From positions 39,237-103,236 of the forward strand of contig NZ_LZJN01000110.1 of assembly GCF_001667735.1 (NCBI RefSeq): a stretch of DNA of 64,000 bases. The letters run 5' to 3'. The stretch is from Mycobacterium sp. E183 (GTDB taxonomy: Bacteria > Actinomycetota > Actinomycetes > Mycobacteriales > Mycobacteriaceae). The notes beneath the pieces were generated by a model. That model did not search any database. It saw nothing but the letters and a program-made list of their open reading frames with translations, and was not told where the DNA came from. Shown in pieces: positions 36,868 through 48,559 of the stretch (position 1 is the stretch's first letter; every line of letters begins with the position of its first letter). The position numbers and the translations under genes are program-made.

Positions 36868-36967
36868 CGCACTGCCCTCGCCGTTCGGATCAAAAGTGGA
36901 TGGCCAATCGTACGTAGCGAATGGTACGGAAATGTGGCCGGGTTACCAGATAGCGAAATCACAATGT

Positions 36968-38422
36968 CTATTCGGGCCCGCCGGCCCCGGTCGCCTTTTC
37001 GGCCGCTTCGGCCGCCGCGCTGCCCGGCCGTTTGCGCTGTACCCAGCCCTCTATGTTGCGCTGCGGGCCGGCGGACACCGCGAGCGCGCCGGGCGGGACG
37101 TCGTCGCGGACCACGGTTCCCGCGCCGGTGTACGCGCCGTCGCCGACCGTGACCGGGGCGACGAACATGGTGTCCGACCCGGTGCGCACGTGGGAGCCGA
37201 TCGTGGTCCGGGCCTTGGACGTGCCGTCGTAATTGACGAAGACGCTGGACGCTCCGATGTTGCTGTGGTCGCCGATGTCGGCGTCACCGACGTAGGTCAG
37301 GTGCGGAACCTTGGTGCCGGTGCCGATCGTGGAGTTCTTGGTCTCGACGAACGCGCCGAGCTTGCCGTCATCGCCGAGCACCGTGCCCGGCCGCAGGTAG
37401 GTGAAGGGCCCGACCGTGGCGCCGGCGCCGATGGACGACGACGTGCCGTGGGTGCGCACCACCGACGCGCCGTCGCCGACGGTGACGTCGGTGAGCGTGG
37501 TGTCCGGGCCGACGACGCAGTGGCCGCCAAGCTGGGTGCGTCCCAGCAGCTGCGTGCCCGGGTGGATCACGGTGTCGCGGCCGATCGTGACGTCGACGTC
37601 GATCCAGGTGGTGGCCGGGTCGACCACCGTCACCCCGGCCATCTGGTGGGCGGCGACGATCCGGCGGTTGAGTTCGGCGCCCAATTGCGCCAGCTGCACG
37701 CGGTTGTTCACGCCGGCCACCAGCGCGCTGTCATCGACGTGCTGGGCGTGGATGGCCCGCCCGTCGCCGCGCAGGATGGCGATGACGTCGGTCAGGTACA
37801 GCTCCTGCTGGGCGTTGTTCGAGCTCAGCCGGCTCAGCGCGGAGCGCAACGCGGGAACGTCGAAGGCGTAGACGCCGGCGTTGACCTCGCGGATCTCGCG
37901 CTGGAAAGGCGTCGCGTCGGCGTGTTCCACGATCGCGGTGACCTCGTTGTCCTGGGTGCGCAGGATGCGGCCGTAGCCGGTGGGGTCGTCGAGTGTCGTG
38001 GTGAGCACCGTCGCGGCGGCCGATCCGGCGTTGTGCGTCGCGATCAGGTCGGCCAGGGTGTCGGAGTCCAGCAGCGGCGTGTCGCCGGAGGTGACGACGA
38101 CGACGCCGGCGTAGTCCTCGGGCAGCGCGGACAGGCCGCAGAGAACGGCGTGGCCGGTGCCCAGCGGCCGGTCCTGCAGGGCGACCTCGATGGCGCGGCC
38201 CAGGCCGTCGGCCCATTCGGCGACCAGCGGAGCGATGCGCTGGTGGTCGTGGCCGAGGACCACGACCAGGTGTTGCGGGGCGGCCTTGGTTATCGCGTGC
38301 AGGAGGTGGGACAACATGCTGCGCCCGCCGATCGTGTGCAGCACCTTGGGGGTGTCCGACCGCATCCGGGTGCCGGGCCCGGCCGCGAGCACCAGGACCG
38401 CGGTATCACCACGAGACGCCAC
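36968..38422 (-). CDS. glmU: bifunctional GlmU (acetyltransferase/uridyltransferase)
   Basis: Makes UDP-N-acetylglucosamine in two steps. 484 aa from GTG 38422, preceded by AAGGAG about 5 nt upstream; the longer frame to 38509 is rejected. The N-terminal uridyltransferase domain has [30 protein letters not shown] and VTSGDTPLL. The C-terminal domain is a left-handed beta-helix of hexapeptide repeats (from about 240) with YDGTSK and [14 protein letters not shown] near the acetyl-transfer site. A Gly/Ala-rich tail closes the protein, as in M. tuberculosis. Confidence 0.96.
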   Translation of the reverse strand: MASRGDTAVLVLAAGPGTRMRSDTPKVLHTIGGRSMLSHLLHAITKAAPQHLVVVLGHDHQRIAPLVAEWADGLGRAIEVALQDRPLGTGHAVLCGLSALPEDYAGVVVVTSGDTPLLDSDTLADLIATHNAGSAAATVLTTTLDDPTGYGRILRTQDNEVTAIVEHADATPFQREIREVNAGVYAFDVPALRSALSRLSSNNAQQELYLTDVIAILRGDGRAIHAQHVDDSALVAGVNNRVQLAQLGAELNRRIVAAHQMAGVTVVDPATTWIDVDVTIGRDTVIHPGTQLLGRTQLGGHCVVGPDTTLTDVTVGDGASVVRTHGTSSSIGAGATVGPFTYLRPGTVLGDDGKLGAFVETKNSTIGTGTKVPHLTYVGDADIGDHSNIGASSVFVNYDGTSKARTTIGSHVRTGSDTMFVAPVTVGDGAYTGAGTVVRDDVPPGALAVSAGPQRNIEGWVQRKRPGSAAAEAAEKATGAGGPE

Positions 38423-38529
38423 GCTTCTCCTTCCGACGCGAGCGTGCGTGTCTGTACGCCGACACGCCGTCAAGCGTGTCACCACACCTGACGTCGACGC
38501 AAAGACCACTTCGGTCCGACTCGCCGACC

Positions 38530-38577
38530 GTGGGGCCTGCGTACGGGAACCGTGCCGAATTCGTGCATAGGCCCCAC
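38530..38577 (-). terminator. 9-bp stem with 30-nt loop between tRNA-Gln and glmU
   Basis: GTGGGGCCT (38530-38538) and AGGCCCCAC (38569-38577) pair perfectly. It is about 20 bp downstream of the tRNA on the minus strand and about 108 bp upstream of glmU. It may end the tRNA transcript or form part of the glmU leader. No T-run is seen. Confidence 0.4.
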
Positions 38578-38597
38578 CCTCGACCCAGGGAGCAAAG

Positions 38598-38669
38598 CTC
38601 CGTCGCCAGGACTCGAACCTGAACTATCTGAACCAAAATCAGAGGTGCTGCCGATTACACCACGACGGA
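38598..38669 (-). tRNA. tRNA-Gln (anticodon UUG)
   Basis: 72 nt. The 7-bp acceptor stem TCCGTCG/CGACGGA is closed by a discriminator G, and no CCA is encoded. The anticodon stem TCTGA/TCAGA holds the loop TTTTGGT, so the anticodon is TTG (38634-38636), reading CAA. The T-arm has the expected GGTTCGAGTCC pattern. It lies between glmU and a TetR gene, as the equivalent tRNA does in M. tuberculosis. Confidence 0.93.
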
Positions 38670-38783
38670 TCGCAAGGCCCATCGGCCCGCGCCACCAACA
38701 GACTTTAGACGGTGGACGGGCCGATCGCGGCGCCGAGGGAAAGACGGGCGGTTCGGTGCCTGCGACGCTATACGCTGATTGAC

Positions 38784-39431
38784 GTGGCTGTTCTCGACAA
38801 GGAGCCGGACAAAGAGGCACGCGCCCCGCGCGCCAGGATGACCGGTACCGAGCGCCGGCAACAACTCATCGGCATCGCACGCTCGCTGTTCGCCGAGCGC
38901 GGTTACGAGGGCACCTCGATCGAGGAGATCGCGTTGCGCGCCAACGTGTCCAAGCCGGTCGTCTACGAACATTTCGGCGGCAAGGAGGGGCTGTACGCCG
39001 TGGTGGTCGACCGCGAGATGTCGGCGCTGCTGGACGGCATCACCTCGTCGCTGACCAACAACCGGTCCCGGGTGCGGGTCGAGCGGGTCGCTCTGGCGCT
39101 GCTCACGTACGTCGAAGAGCGCACCGACGGCTTCCGCATCATGATCCGCGACTCACCGGCCGCCATCAGCTCGGGCACCTACTCCAGCCTGCTCAACGAC
39201 GCCGTCAACCAGGTCAGCTCAATCCTGGCCGGCGACTTCGCCCGCCGCGGCCTGGATCCCGAGCTGGCGCCGTTGTACGCGCAGGCGCTGGTGGGCTCGG
39301 TGTCGATGACGGCGCAATGGTGGCTCGACACCCGGGAACCCAAGAAGGAAGTGGTCGCGGCGCACCTGGTCAACCTGATGTGGAACGGGCTGACCCACCT
39401 GGAGGCCGACCCCAGGCTGCAGGACAGTTAG
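38784..39431 (+). CDS. TetR-family regulator (Rv1019-like)
   Basis: 215 aa from GTG 38784. A TACGCT -10 box at 38771-38776 would start transcription on or next to that codon, giving a leaderless message. The helix-turn-helix lies at about residues 21-68: RQQLIGIARSLFAERGYEGTSIEEIALRANVSKPVVYEHFGGKEGLYAVV. The ligand domain is generic. Position and sequence match the regulator between tRNA-Gln and mfd in M. tuberculosis (Rv1019). Its 3' end overlaps the truncated decarboxylase gene by 3 bp, tail to tail. Confidence 0.88.
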   Translation: MAVLDKEPDKEARAPRARMTGTERRQQLIGIARSLFAERGYEGTSIEEIALRANVSKPVVYEHFGGKEGLYAVVVDREMSALLDGITSSLTNNRSRVRVERVALALLTYVEERTDGFRIMIRDSPAAISSGTYSSLLNDAVNQVSSILAGDFARRGLDPELAPLYAQALVGSVSMTAQWWLDTREPKKEVVAAHLVNLMWNGLTHLEADPRLQDS

Positions 39432-40354
39432 CCGCCGTCGACGGGTTCCACCACCACCCTGGGGCGGGGGAAATGCTCCGCGGCGCAGGCCTCGTCCAGC
39501 GCGCCCTCGATAACACGGGCCAGCGCGTCGAGGTCGAGTTCGCGGTCGCCGGGAACGTAGGGGATGGCGTGCCCGCCGCCGAGGTTGAGTTCGGTCAGGA
39601 TGACGCCGTGGCGGGCCCGGATGTCGGCCATCGCGGCGATCAGCCGGTGAATCGCTTCGCCGTATAGCGTCGGGTCGGTAACCTGCGAGCCGATGTGGCA
39701 GTGCAGGCCGACCAGGTCGAGGATCGGGTGCGCCAGCACGCGTTTGACCGCCTCTGCGGCGTGGTCTCCGGCGAGGGTGAAGCCGAACTTCTGGTCGCTG
39801 ATTCCGGTCGCCACCGCCCGGTGCCCGTGAATATCGATGTCCGGCGTCACCCGGATGAGGACCGGCTGACGCCCGCGCGCCAGGCCGGCGAGGTAGGCGA
39901 TCTCCATGCAGGAATCCAGCACGATCCGCCCCACGCCGGCGCCCACCGCGTCGCGCAGCTCATCGAGGGACTTGGCGTTGCCGTGGACGACGATCCGGGC
40001 CGGATCCACCCCACCGGCAAGGGCGACGGCCAGCTCACCGGCCGAGCAGACGTCGATGCCGAGGCCCTCCTCGCGGGCCCAGCGGGCCACCGCGGTGGTC
40101 AGCAGCGACTTCCCCGCGTAGACCACCTGGACGCCACGCAGCGCCTTGCGGTAACGGCGGGCCCGGCGCCGGAAGTCGGTCTCGTCGATGACGTAGGCCG
40201 GCGTGCCGAACTCGTCGGCGATGTCCGCCAGGGGCACCCCGCCGACGCAGAGCCCGCCCTGCTCGTCGGGGTGGGCGGTCACGGGCCAGATCGCGGGATC
40301 GAACCGCGGCGGGGCCGCGTGACCAAGTGACGGCAGGATCTCCAGCAATGTCAT
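39428..40354 (-). pseudogene. 3'-truncated diaminopimelate-decarboxylase-like gene
   Basis: 308 aa of a PLP-dependent group IV decarboxylase (DapDC/ornithine type). The N-terminal barrel is normal: YVIDETDFRRRARRY, VVYAGKSLLTTAVA (the PLP Lys), GIDVCSAGELAVAL, HGNAKSLDEL, SDQKFGFTL and GLHCHIGSQVTDP. It ends abruptly at VVVEPVDGG, exactly where intact proteins continue EPGR..., so the C-terminal sheet with the second active-site half (the CESGD region) is missing. Intact enzymes are about 420-450 aa. It is probably a remnant or a decayed gene. ATG 40354 is chosen; 40375 is possible. It is divergent from mfd and tail to tail with a TetR gene. Confidence 0.75.
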
Positions 40355-40461
40355 GAATCCAACGTGGGCCGGCACGGGGCCGAAGGGCGGCTTCCTTACG
40401 AACCCTTGACGGCGCCGGGCTCAATATTGACGAATCCTGGCGCCCCTAGAATGGATTCATC

Positions 40462-43400
40462 ATGACCGCACCGGGGCCTGCTCGCCCAGAACCCCCGATC
40501 GCGGGGCTCGTTGAATTGGCGCTCACCGCGCCGACCTTCCAGCAACTGATCGAAAGCGCGGCCGAGCGACCGGCCGAGCTGCGCCTGGTGGGTCCAGCCA
40601 GTGCACGGCTTTTTGTGGCCAGCGCGCTGGCGCGGTTGGGGCCTTTGCTCGTGGTCACCGCGACGGGTCGCGAGGCCGACGACCTGACCGCTGAATTGCG
40701 CGGCGTCTTCGGCGATGCCGTCGCGGCCTTTCCGTCCTGGGAGACCCTGCCGCACGAGCGGTTGTCGCCGGGCGTCGACACCGTCGGCGCCCGGCTGACG
40801 GTGCTGCGCAGGCTGGCGCATCCCGACGATGGTCGGTTGGGCCCGCCGCTGCAGGTGGTGGTGACCGCGGTGCGCTCGCTGATGCAACCGATGACGCCGG
40901 AGCTGGGCCTGGTCGAGCCGGTCACGTTCGAAGTCGGCGAGGAGATCGCCTTCGAAGACGTCGTCGCCCGGCTGGTGGAGCTGGCCTACACCCGGGTCGA
41001 CATGGTGGGCCGGCGGGGCGACTTCGCGGTGCGCGGAGGCATCCTCGACGTCTTTCCGCCGACCGCCGAGCACCCGGTGCGCATCGAGTTCTGGGGTGAC
41101 GAGGTCAGCGAGATCCGGATGTTCGCCGTCGCCGACCAGCGCTCGATCCCCGAGATCGAGGTCGAGACGGTGATCGCGGTGCCCTGCCGCGAGCTGCTGC
41201 TGACCGACGAGGTGCGGGAACGGGCCGCCGCGCTCGCCGCCCGGCATTCCGGGGCCGAGCCGGCCATCACCGGCAGCGTGACCGACATGCTGGCCAAGCT
41301 GGGCGAGGGGATCGCGGTCGACGGCATGGAGGCGCTGTTGCCGGTGCTGCGGCCCGGGGAACACGTGCTGCTGACCGACCAGCTGGCCGAGGGCACGCCG
41401 GTGTTGGTGTGCGACCCCGAGAAGGTTCGCACCCGGGCCGCCGACCTGATCAAGACGGGCAGCGAATTCCTCGAGGCCTCCTGGTCGGTCGCCGCCCTCG
41501 GCACCGACGCGCCCGTCGACGTGGCGCAATTCGGGGGATCGGGGTTCGCCGAGCTGGACGACGTGCACGCCGCGGCGGCGAATTCCGGTCACCCGTGGTG
41601 GACGTTGAGCCAGTTGTCCGACGAGTCGGCAGTCGAGCTGGACGTTCGGGCGGCGCCCTCGGCCCGCGGGCACCAGCAGGACATCGACGGCATCTTCGCG
41701 ATGCTGCGCGCGCACGTCTCGACCGGCGGCTACGCCGCCGTCGTCGCGCCGGGCGCCGGTACCGCGCACCGGGTCGTCGAGCGGCTCGCCGACTCCGACA
41801 CCCCCGCCGCCATGCTGGAACCCCACGCGGCGGACACCACGCTCAAGCCCGGAATCGTCAGCGTGCTCAAGGGTCCGCTGCACGACGGTGTCGTCATTCC
41901 GGGCGCCAACCTGGTCGTCATCACCGAGACCGACCTGACCGGTAGCCGAACCACCGCCGTCGAGGGCAAGCGGCTGGCGGCCAAGCGGCGCAACACCGTC
42001 GACCCGCTGGCGCTGACGGCCGGTGACCTGGTGGTGCACGACCAGCACGGCATCGGGCGGTTCGTCGAGATGACCGAACGCACGGTCGGCGGCGCGCGCC
42101 GCGAGTACCTGGTGCTCGAGTACGCGTCGAGCAAGCGGGGCGGCGGCTCGGACAAGCTGTACGTCCCGATGGACTCCCTGGACCAGCTCTCCCGCTACGT
42201 CGGGGGGCAGGCGCCGGCACTTTCCAAGCTTGGCGGCAGCGACTGGGCCAACACCAAGACCAAGGCCCGCCGCGCGGTGCGCGAGATCGCCGGCGAGCTC
42301 GTCGCGCTCTACGCCAAACGCCAGGCCAGCCCCGGCCACGCGTTCGCGCCCGACACCCCGTGGCAGGCCGAGATGGAGGACGCGTTCGGCTTCACCGAGA
42401 CCGTCGACCAGCTCACCGCCATCACCGAGGTCAAGGCCGACATGGAAAAGCCGATCCCGATGGACCGGGTGATCTGCGGTGACGTCGGCTACGGCAAGAC
42501 CGAGATCGCGGTGCGCGCGGCGTTCAAGGCGGTCCAGGACGGCAAGCAGGTCGCGGTGCTGGTGCCCACCACGCTGCTGGCCGACCAGCACCTGCAGACG
42601 TTCACCGACCGGATGGCCGGCTTCCCGGTGACCGTCAAGGGGCTCTCGCGGTTCACCGACAACGCCGAGTCCCGCGCCGTGATCGAGGGCCTGGCCGACG
42701 GCTCGGTCGACGTCGTGATCGGCACGCACCGGCTGCTGCAGACCGGGGTGCGCTGGAAAGACCTGGGGCTGGTCGTCGTCGACGAGGAGCAGCGGTTCGG
42801 CGTCGAGCACAAGGAGCACATCAAGAGCCTGCGCACCCACGTCGACGTGCTGACCATGAGCGCCACCCCCATCCCGCGCACGCTGGAGATGAGCCTGGCC
42901 GGGATCCGCGAGATGTCGACCATCCTGACGCCGCCCGAAGAGCGGTATCCCGTGCTGACCTACGTCGGCCCGCACGACGACAAGCAGGTCGCGGCCGCCC
43001 TGCGGCGCGAGCTGCTGCGCGACGGGCAGGCGTTCTACGTGCACAACCGGGTCAGCTCGATCGACCGCGCCGCGGCACATGTTCGCGAGCTGGTCCCCGA
43101 GGCGCGCGTGGTCGTCGCGCACGGACAGATGCCCGAGGACCGGCTGGAACGCACCGTGCAGGGGTTCTGGAACCGCGAATACGACATCCTGGTCTGCACC
43201 ACGATCGTCGAGACCGGGCTGGACATCTCCAACGCCAACACCCTGATCGTCGAGCGCGCCGACACCTTCGGGCTGTCGCAGCTGCACCAGCTGCGCGGCC
43301 GGGTGGGCCGCAGCCGCGAGCGCGGGTACGCCTACTTCCTGTACCCGCAGCACGCGCCGCTGACCGAGACGGCCTACGACCGGCTGGCGACCATCGCGCA

Positions 43401-44127
43401 GAACAACGAGCTGGGCGCGGGCATGGCGGTCGCGCTCAAGGACCTCGAGATCCGCGGCGCCGGCAACGTGCTGGGCGTCGAGCAGTCCGGGCACGTCGCC
43501 GGGGTCGGGTTCGACCTGTACGTGCGGCTGGTGGGCGAGGCCGTGGAGGCCTACCGCGCGGCCGCCGACGGCCAGACGGTGACCACCGCCGAGGAGCCCA
43601 AGGACGTGCGGATCGACCTGCCGGTGGACGCGCACCTCCCGCCTGACTACATCGCCAGCGACCGGCTGCGGCTGGAGGCGTACCGACGGCTGGCGGCGGC
43701 TTCCGACGACGCGGCCGTCGACGCCGTGGTCGACGAACTCGTCGACCGCTACGGCGCGCTGCCCGAACCGGCCCTGCGCCTGGTGGCGGTCGCGCGGTTG
43801 CGGCTGCTGTGCCGCGCCGCGGGCATCACCGAGGTGTCCGCGCCGTCGGCGGCCACCGTGCGGCTGTCGCCGATGACGCTGCCGGATTCGGCCCAGGTGC
43901 GGCTCAAGCGGATGTATCCGTCGGCGAGCTACCGCGCCACCACCTCGACCGTGCAGGTTCCCATCCCGCGGGCGGGCGGTGTCGGGGCGGCGCGCATCCG
44001 CGACGTCGAGCTGGTGCAGATGGTGGCCAATCTGGTGACGGCGCTGCAAGGAAAACCCCAGACGGACATTGATATAACGAGTGCGTCACCTGCAGCGATG
44101 TCCAGTGAGGAGCGACAAGCGCGATGA
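40462..44127 (+). CDS. mfd: transcription-repair coupling factor Mfd
   Basis: Displaces RNA polymerase stalled at DNA damage and recruits UvrA. 1221 aa, close to other mycobacterial Mfd proteins. The N-terminal UvrB-homology region has [18 protein letters not shown]/CarD-like domain is seen at [16 protein letters not shown]. The RecG-like helicase core has [15 protein letters not shown] (Walker A), [14 protein letters not shown] (DEEQ), [13 protein letters not shown] and [20 protein letters not shown]. The C-terminal TRCF domain ends near 44050. ATG 40462 fits. The following gene, mazG, begins 107 bp downstream after a hairpin-rich repeat. Confidence 0.97.
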   Translation: MTAPGPARPEPPIAGLVELALTAPTFQQLIESAAERPAELRLVGPASARLFVASALARLGPLLVVTATGREADDLTAELRGVFGDAVAAFPSWETLPHERLSPGVDTVGARLTVLRRLAHPDDGRLGPPLQVVVTAVRSLMQPMTPELGLVEPVTFEVGEEIAFEDVVARLVELAYTRVDMVGRRGDFAVRGGILDVFPPTAEHPVRIEFWGDEVSEIRMFAVADQRSIPEIEVETVIAVPCRELLLTDEVRERAAALAARHSGAEPAITGSVTDMLAKLGEGIAVDGMEALLPVLRPGEHVLLTDQLAEGTPVLVCDPEKVRTRAADLIKTGSEFLEASWSVAALGTDAPVDVAQFGGSGFAELDDVHAAAANSGHPWWTLSQLSDESAVELDVRAAPSARGHQQDIDGIFAMLRAHVSTGGYAAVVAPGAGTAHRVVERLADSDTPAAMLEPHAADTTLKPGIVSVLKGPLHDGVVIPGANLVVITETDLTGSRTTAVEGKRLAAKRRNTVDPLALTAGDLVVHDQHGIGRFVEMTERTVGGARREYLVLEYASSKRGGGSDKLYVPMDSLDQLSRYVGGQAPALSKLGGSDWANTKTKARRAVREIAGELVALYAKRQASPGHAFAPDTPWQAEMEDAFGFTETVDQLTAITEVKADMEKPIPMDRVICGDVGYGKTEIAVRAAFKAVQDGKQVAVLVPTTLLADQHLQTFTDRMAGFPVTVKGLSRFTDNAESRAVIEGLADGSVDVVIGTHRLLQTGVRWKDLGLVVVDEEQRFGVEHKEHIKSLRTHVDVLTMSATPIPRTLEMSLAGIREMSTILTPPEERYPVLTYVGPHDDKQVAAALRRELLRDGQAFYVHNRVSSIDRAAAHVRELVPEARVVVAHGQMPEDRLERTVQGFWNREYDILVCTTIVETGLDISNANTLIVERADTFGLSQLHQLRGRVGRSRERGYAYFLYPQHAPLTETAYDRLATIAQNNELGAGMAVALKDLEIRGAGNVLGVEQSGHVAGVGFDLYVRLVGEAVEAYRAAADGQTVTTAEEPKDVRIDLPVDAHLPPDYIASDRLRLEAYRRLAAASDDAAVDAVVDELVDRYGALPEPALRLVAVARLRLLCRAAGITEVSAPSAATVRLSPMTLPDSAQVRLKRMYPSASYRATTSTVQVPIPRAGGVGAARIRDVELVQMVANLVTALQGKPQTDIDITSASPAAMSSEERQAR

Positions 44128-44161
44128 TCCGCGCCGGCGACGATGCAGAGCGGAGCGATGT

Positions 44162-44218
44162 GGGGGCACGCCCCCTCGCCGCTGCGCGGCCGGGGGTACC
44201 CCCACCCGCTTGCGGGGG
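44162..44218. repeat. GC-rich palindromic repeat between mfd and mazG
   Basis: Several nested inverted repeats in 57 bp: GGGGG-CACG-CCCCC (44162-44175), the perfect palindrome GGGGGTACCCCC (44192-44203), and CCCCC..CGCTTGCG..GGGGG further right. The alternating hairpins resemble REP-like dispersed intergenic elements seen in slow-growing mycobacteria. Only one copy was seen in this window. It could form a terminator or slow RNase decay between the two genes. Confidence 0.55.
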
Positions 44219-44233
44219 AGAGGAGCGGCGCAC

Positions 44234-45220
44234 ATGATCGTCGTCTTGTTCGACCCTCGCCGCCCATCGCTGGTCCCCGTGGAAGCGATAGAACATCTCA
44301 GCGGGGAGGTGCAGTACACCGAGGAGATGCCCGTCGCGGTGCCGTGGTCGCTGCCCGCGGCCCGTCCGGTGCATGCCGGGGACCCCGATGATCCGGCGCC
44401 GGTGCTTCTCTCGTCCGACCCCGATCATCCCGCCGTCACGGCGCGCCTCGCGGCCGGTGCCCGGCTGATCTCGGCGCCGGACACCCCGCGCGGCGAACGA
44501 CTGGTCGACGCCGTGGCGATGATGGACAAGCTGCGCACCGCGGGGCCCTGGGAGAGCGAGCAAACCCACGACTCGCTGCGCAGGTTCCTGCTCGAGGAGA
44601 CTTACGAACTGTTGGACGCGGTGCGCAGCGGCAGCGCCGACCAGTTGCGCGAAGAACTCGGCGACGTGTTGTTGCAGGTGCTCTTTCACGCGCGCATCGC
44701 CGAGGATGCGCCGCAGCTTCCGTTCACCATCGACGACGTTGCCGTCACGCTGATGCGCAAGCTGGGCAATCGGGTTCCGGGTGTGCTTGCGGGCCAGACC
44801 ATTTCGCTGGAAGAGCAGTTGGCGCAATGGGAAGAGCGCAAGGCCGCCGAAAAGCCCCGGAAATCGGTGATGGACGACGTGCATACCGGGCAGCCCGCAT
44901 TGGCGCTGGCGCAGAAAGTGATTCAGCGTGCCGAGAAGGCCGGCCTGCCCGCCGATCTCATACCCGCCGAAATCACCTCGATATCGGTGTCGGCCGGCGG
45001 CGACGCGGAAGGCGCGCTGCGCTCGGCGGTTCTGGAGTTCGTGGACACCGTCCGGGAGGTCGAACGGGCGATCGCCGCGACGCGCCGGGGCGGCGACGTC
45101 CCCGATGAGTTCGACGTGGCACCCCTCGGGGAGGTCACCGAGGACGAGTGGCGGGAGCACTGGCCGTCGGACGGGGTGCCCGAGGCGGCCGCGGTGGATG
45201 CCGCGGCCGACGACGCGTGA
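44234..45220 (+). CDS. mazG: nucleoside triphosphate pyrophosphohydrolase MazG
   Basis: Hydrolyses (d)NTPs to monophosphates and limits oxidised dCTP in mycobacteria. 328 aa from ATG 44234, with GAGAGGAG about 9 nt upstream. The start IVVLFDPRRPSLVPVEA matches mycobacterial MazG; the longer frame through the repeat is rejected. The metal-binding EExx..ExxE..D motif is in LEETYELLDAV..LREELGDVLLQVLFHARI (about residues 115-150), and the second MazG unit starts near AVTLMRKLGNRVPGVL. It follows mfd, as in M. tuberculosis. Confidence 0.95.
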   Translation: MIVVLFDPRRPSLVPVEAIEHLSGEVQYTEEMPVAVPWSLPAARPVHAGDPDDPAPVLLSSDPDHPAVTARLAAGARLISAPDTPRGERLVDAVAMMDKLRTAGPWESEQTHDSLRRFLLEETYELLDAVRSGSADQLREELGDVLLQVLFHARIAEDAPQLPFTIDDVAVTLMRKLGNRVPGVLAGQTISLEEQLAQWEERKAAEKPRKSVMDDVHTGQPALALAQKVIQRAEKAGLPADLIPAEITSISVSAGGDAEGALRSAVLEFVDTVREVERAIAATRRGGDVPDEFDVAPLGEVTEDEWREHWPSDGVPEAAAVDAAADDA

Positions 45221-45358
45221 CCGCGAAAGCTGCTTGGGGCTAACCGATAATTAACCAAAATCCTGCGCCGGGCCCCCGACGCGGCCGGGCAAGACCGGAA
45301 CACATGGGACGATGGTTGCGGAAGTTTGTGCAGGGGAGTTGAGGGAGCTTTAACCAGC

Positions 45359-46090
45359 ATGGTGTCGCCGAGGCGTTGGTTGCGCGCGGCTGCCGTGATC
45401 GGCGCGACCGCGATGCTGATGGCCTCCAGCTGCACGTGGCAGCTCAGCCTCTTCATTCCGGAGGGTGTCCCGCCGCCCGCGGGGGCCCCGGTGCCGCCGG
45501 TGGACACCCACGCCAGCGGACGCCCCGCCGACCAGCTTCGGGCCTGGGCCGAGCAGCGGTCGGCGACGCTCGAGATTCCAGTGATCGCGCTGGAGGCGTA
45601 CGCGTACGCGGCTCGGGTCGCCGAGGTCGAGAACCCCAAGTGCCATATCGCGTGGACCACGTTGGCGGGCATCGGGCAGGTCGAAAGCCATCACGGCACC
45701 TACCGCGGCGCGCGCCTGGCGCCCAACGGGGATGTGAGCCCGCCGATTCGCGGTGTCCGCCTGGACGGCAGCGGGGGCACTCTGCGCATCGTCGACAGCG
45801 AGGAACAAGTGACCGATGACGACGGGGTGGTGCGGGCCATGGGGCCGATGCAGTTCATCCCGGAGACCTGGCGGTTGTACGGCGTCGACGCCCATAACGA
45901 CGGGCGTGTCAGCCCCGACAACATCGACGATGCGGCCCTCGCGGCGGCGGGTTACCTGTGTTGGCGGGGCAAAGATCTGGGGACTCCGCGCGGCTGGATC
46001 ACCGCACTGCGGGCCTACAACAACTCGGGCGTCTACGCGCGGGCGGTCCGCGACTGGGCGACCGCTTATGCGGCGGGTCACCCGCTGTAG
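45359..46090 (+). CDS. lpqU: LpqU-type lipoprotein with lytic transglycosylase domain
   Basis: 243 aa, the same length as M. tuberculosis LpqU. The signal peptide ends in LMASSC, a good lipobox with Cys25. The globular part is an SLT/lysozyme-like fold: IPVIALEAYAYAARV, AGIGQVESHHGTY (with the catalytic Glu), AMGPMQFIPETWRLYG and CWRGKDLG...ALRAYNNSGVYA. The likely role is peptidoglycan cleavage at the cell surface. ATG 45359 is preferred over 45326. A strong run-off gap separates it from mazG (138 bp). Confidence 0.92.
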   Translation: MVSPRRWLRAAAVIGATAMLMASSCTWQLSLFIPEGVPPPAGAPVPPVDTHASGRPADQLRAWAEQRSATLEIPVIALEAYAYAARVAEVENPKCHIAWTTLAGIGQVESHHGTYRGARLAPNGDVSPPIRGVRLDGSGGTLRIVDSEEQVTDDDGVVRAMGPMQFIPETWRLYGVDAHNDGRVSPDNIDDAALAAAGYLCWRGKDLGTPRGWITALRAYNNSGVYARAVRDWATAYAAGHPL

Positions 46091-46106
46091 CAGGATGTAT
46101 CGCTGA

Positions 46107-47429
<1,323 letters not shown>

Positions 47430-47430
47430 G

Positions 47431-48078
47431 TTGTCCGCCAAGCCGGATCCGAAACGGCGCTCCCCGGCATCGCGTCCGGGGAAGGCCGGTGATCCGGTTC
47501 GGCGGCGTCGTACGGCAAAGCCCTCTTCCAAGCCGTCCGCCACCGCCAAGCAGGCTAGCCCCCGATCGGTTTTCGAGCATGTCGTCGAGCCCATCAAGCG
47601 GCAGGCCGCGGAATCGGTCGAACAGCGGTCGGAGCAACGGCTGGGTTTCACCGCGCGGCGGGCGGCGGTGCTGGCGGCCGTCGTCTGCGTGCTCACGTTG
47701 ACCATCGCCGGCCCGGTGCGCACGTACTTCGCGCAGCGCACCGAGATGAACCAGTTGACGGCAAGCGAAGCCGCGCTTCGCCGCCAGATCGCCGACCTCG
47801 AGCAGCGGAAGGCCAAACTCGGCGACCCGGCCTACATCGCGGCGCAGGCCCGCGAGCGGCTGGGCTTCGTGAAGCCGGGCGATATTCCGTTCCAGGTTCA
47901 GCTTCCGCCGACGGCGGCCCCTAGCGAGCCGGGAGGCCAGGCGGTGAAACCGGCCAGCACCGATCCCTGGTACACGTCGCTGTGGCACACCATCGCCGAT
48001 GCTCCGCACCTGCCGCCGGCCAATGTGCCCCCCGCCGAACCCGGTCCCACCCCGAATCCCATGGCGCCCGGTGGTTGA
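47431..48078 (+). CDS. FtsB/DivIC-family cell-division membrane protein
   Basis: 215 aa from TTG 47431, 1 nt after the eno stop; no other start fits the operon spacing. A basic, Ala/Pro/Lys-rich cytoplasmic region (about 1-85) precedes one transmembrane helix (AAVLAAVVCVLTLTIAGPV, about 92-110) and an extracytoplasmic coiled coil (NQLTASEAALRRQIADLEQRKAKL). The family motif GDPAYIAAQARERLGFVKPGD follows. A Pro-rich tail ends the protein. DivIC/FtsB proteins form the FtsQLB-type septal complex. Equivalent to M. tuberculosis Rv1024, downstream of eno. Confidence 0.9.
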   Translation: MSAKPDPKRRSPASRPGKAGDPVRRRRTAKPSSKPSATAKQASPRSVFEHVVEPIKRQAAESVEQRSEQRLGFTARRAAVLAAVVCVLTLTIAGPVRTYFAQRTEMNQLTASEAALRRQIADLEQRKAKLGDPAYIAAQARERLGFVKPGDIPFQVQLPPTAAPSEPGGQAVKPASTDPWYTSLWHTIADAPHLPPANVPPAEPGPTPNPMAPGG

Positions 48079-48559
48079 TCGTGCGGACCTCGAGGCCGTG
48101 GCGCGTCAGCTCGGGCGTGAGCCCCGCGGCGTGCTCGAGATCGCCTACCGCTGCCCCGGCGGCGAGCCCGGCGTCGTGAAGACCGCACCGAAACTTCCTG
48201 ACGGAACGCCGTTTCCGACGTTGTACTACCTGACACATCCGGTGCTGACCGCGGCCGCGAGCAGGCTGGAGACGACCGGGTTGATGCGCGATATGTCCGA
48301 GCGGTTGCGCCATGATCCCGAGTTGGCGGCCGCGTATCGGCGGGCGCACGAATCGTACTTGGCCGAACGGGATGCGATCGAGCCCCTGGGGACGACGTTT
48401 TCCGGTGGCGGGATGCCGGACCGGGTCAAATGTCTGCACGTGCTGATCGCGCACTCGCTGGCCAAGGGGCCGGGGTGCAACCCGCTTGGTGACGAGGCGC
48501 TGGCGATCCTGGCGCCCGAGCCGGCGATGGCCGGCGTCCTGGTGGCAGGGCAATGGTGA
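48071..48559 (+). CDS. DUF501 protein
   Basis: 162 aa from GTG 48071, overlapping the previous stop by 8 nt. Conserved DUF501 blocks: VARQLGREPRGVLEIAYRCP, TLYYLTHPVLTAAASRLE, RAHESYLAERDA and MPDRVKCLHVLIAHSLAKGPG. The His and Cys in VKCLHVLIAH suggest a metal or catalytic site, but no activity is established. It overlaps ppx by 7 nt, and the eno-divIC-DUF501-ppx order is conserved in mycobacteria (Rv1023-Rv1026), so the genes are probably co-transcribed. Confidence 0.9.
   Translation: MVDRADLEAVARQLGREPRGVLEIAYRCPGGEPGVVKTAPKLPDGTPFPTLYYLTHPVLTAAASRLETTGLMRDMSERLRHDPELAAAYRRAHESYLAERDAIEPLGTTFSGGGMPDRVKCLHVLIAHSLAKGPGCNPLGDEALAILAPEPAMAGVLVAGQW

Noticed and set aside
40396..44049. 1217-codon open frame on the minus strand opposite mfd
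   Set aside because: It mirrors the mfd reading frame in high-GC DNA and shows no family pattern; its codons follow the antisense bias of mfd.
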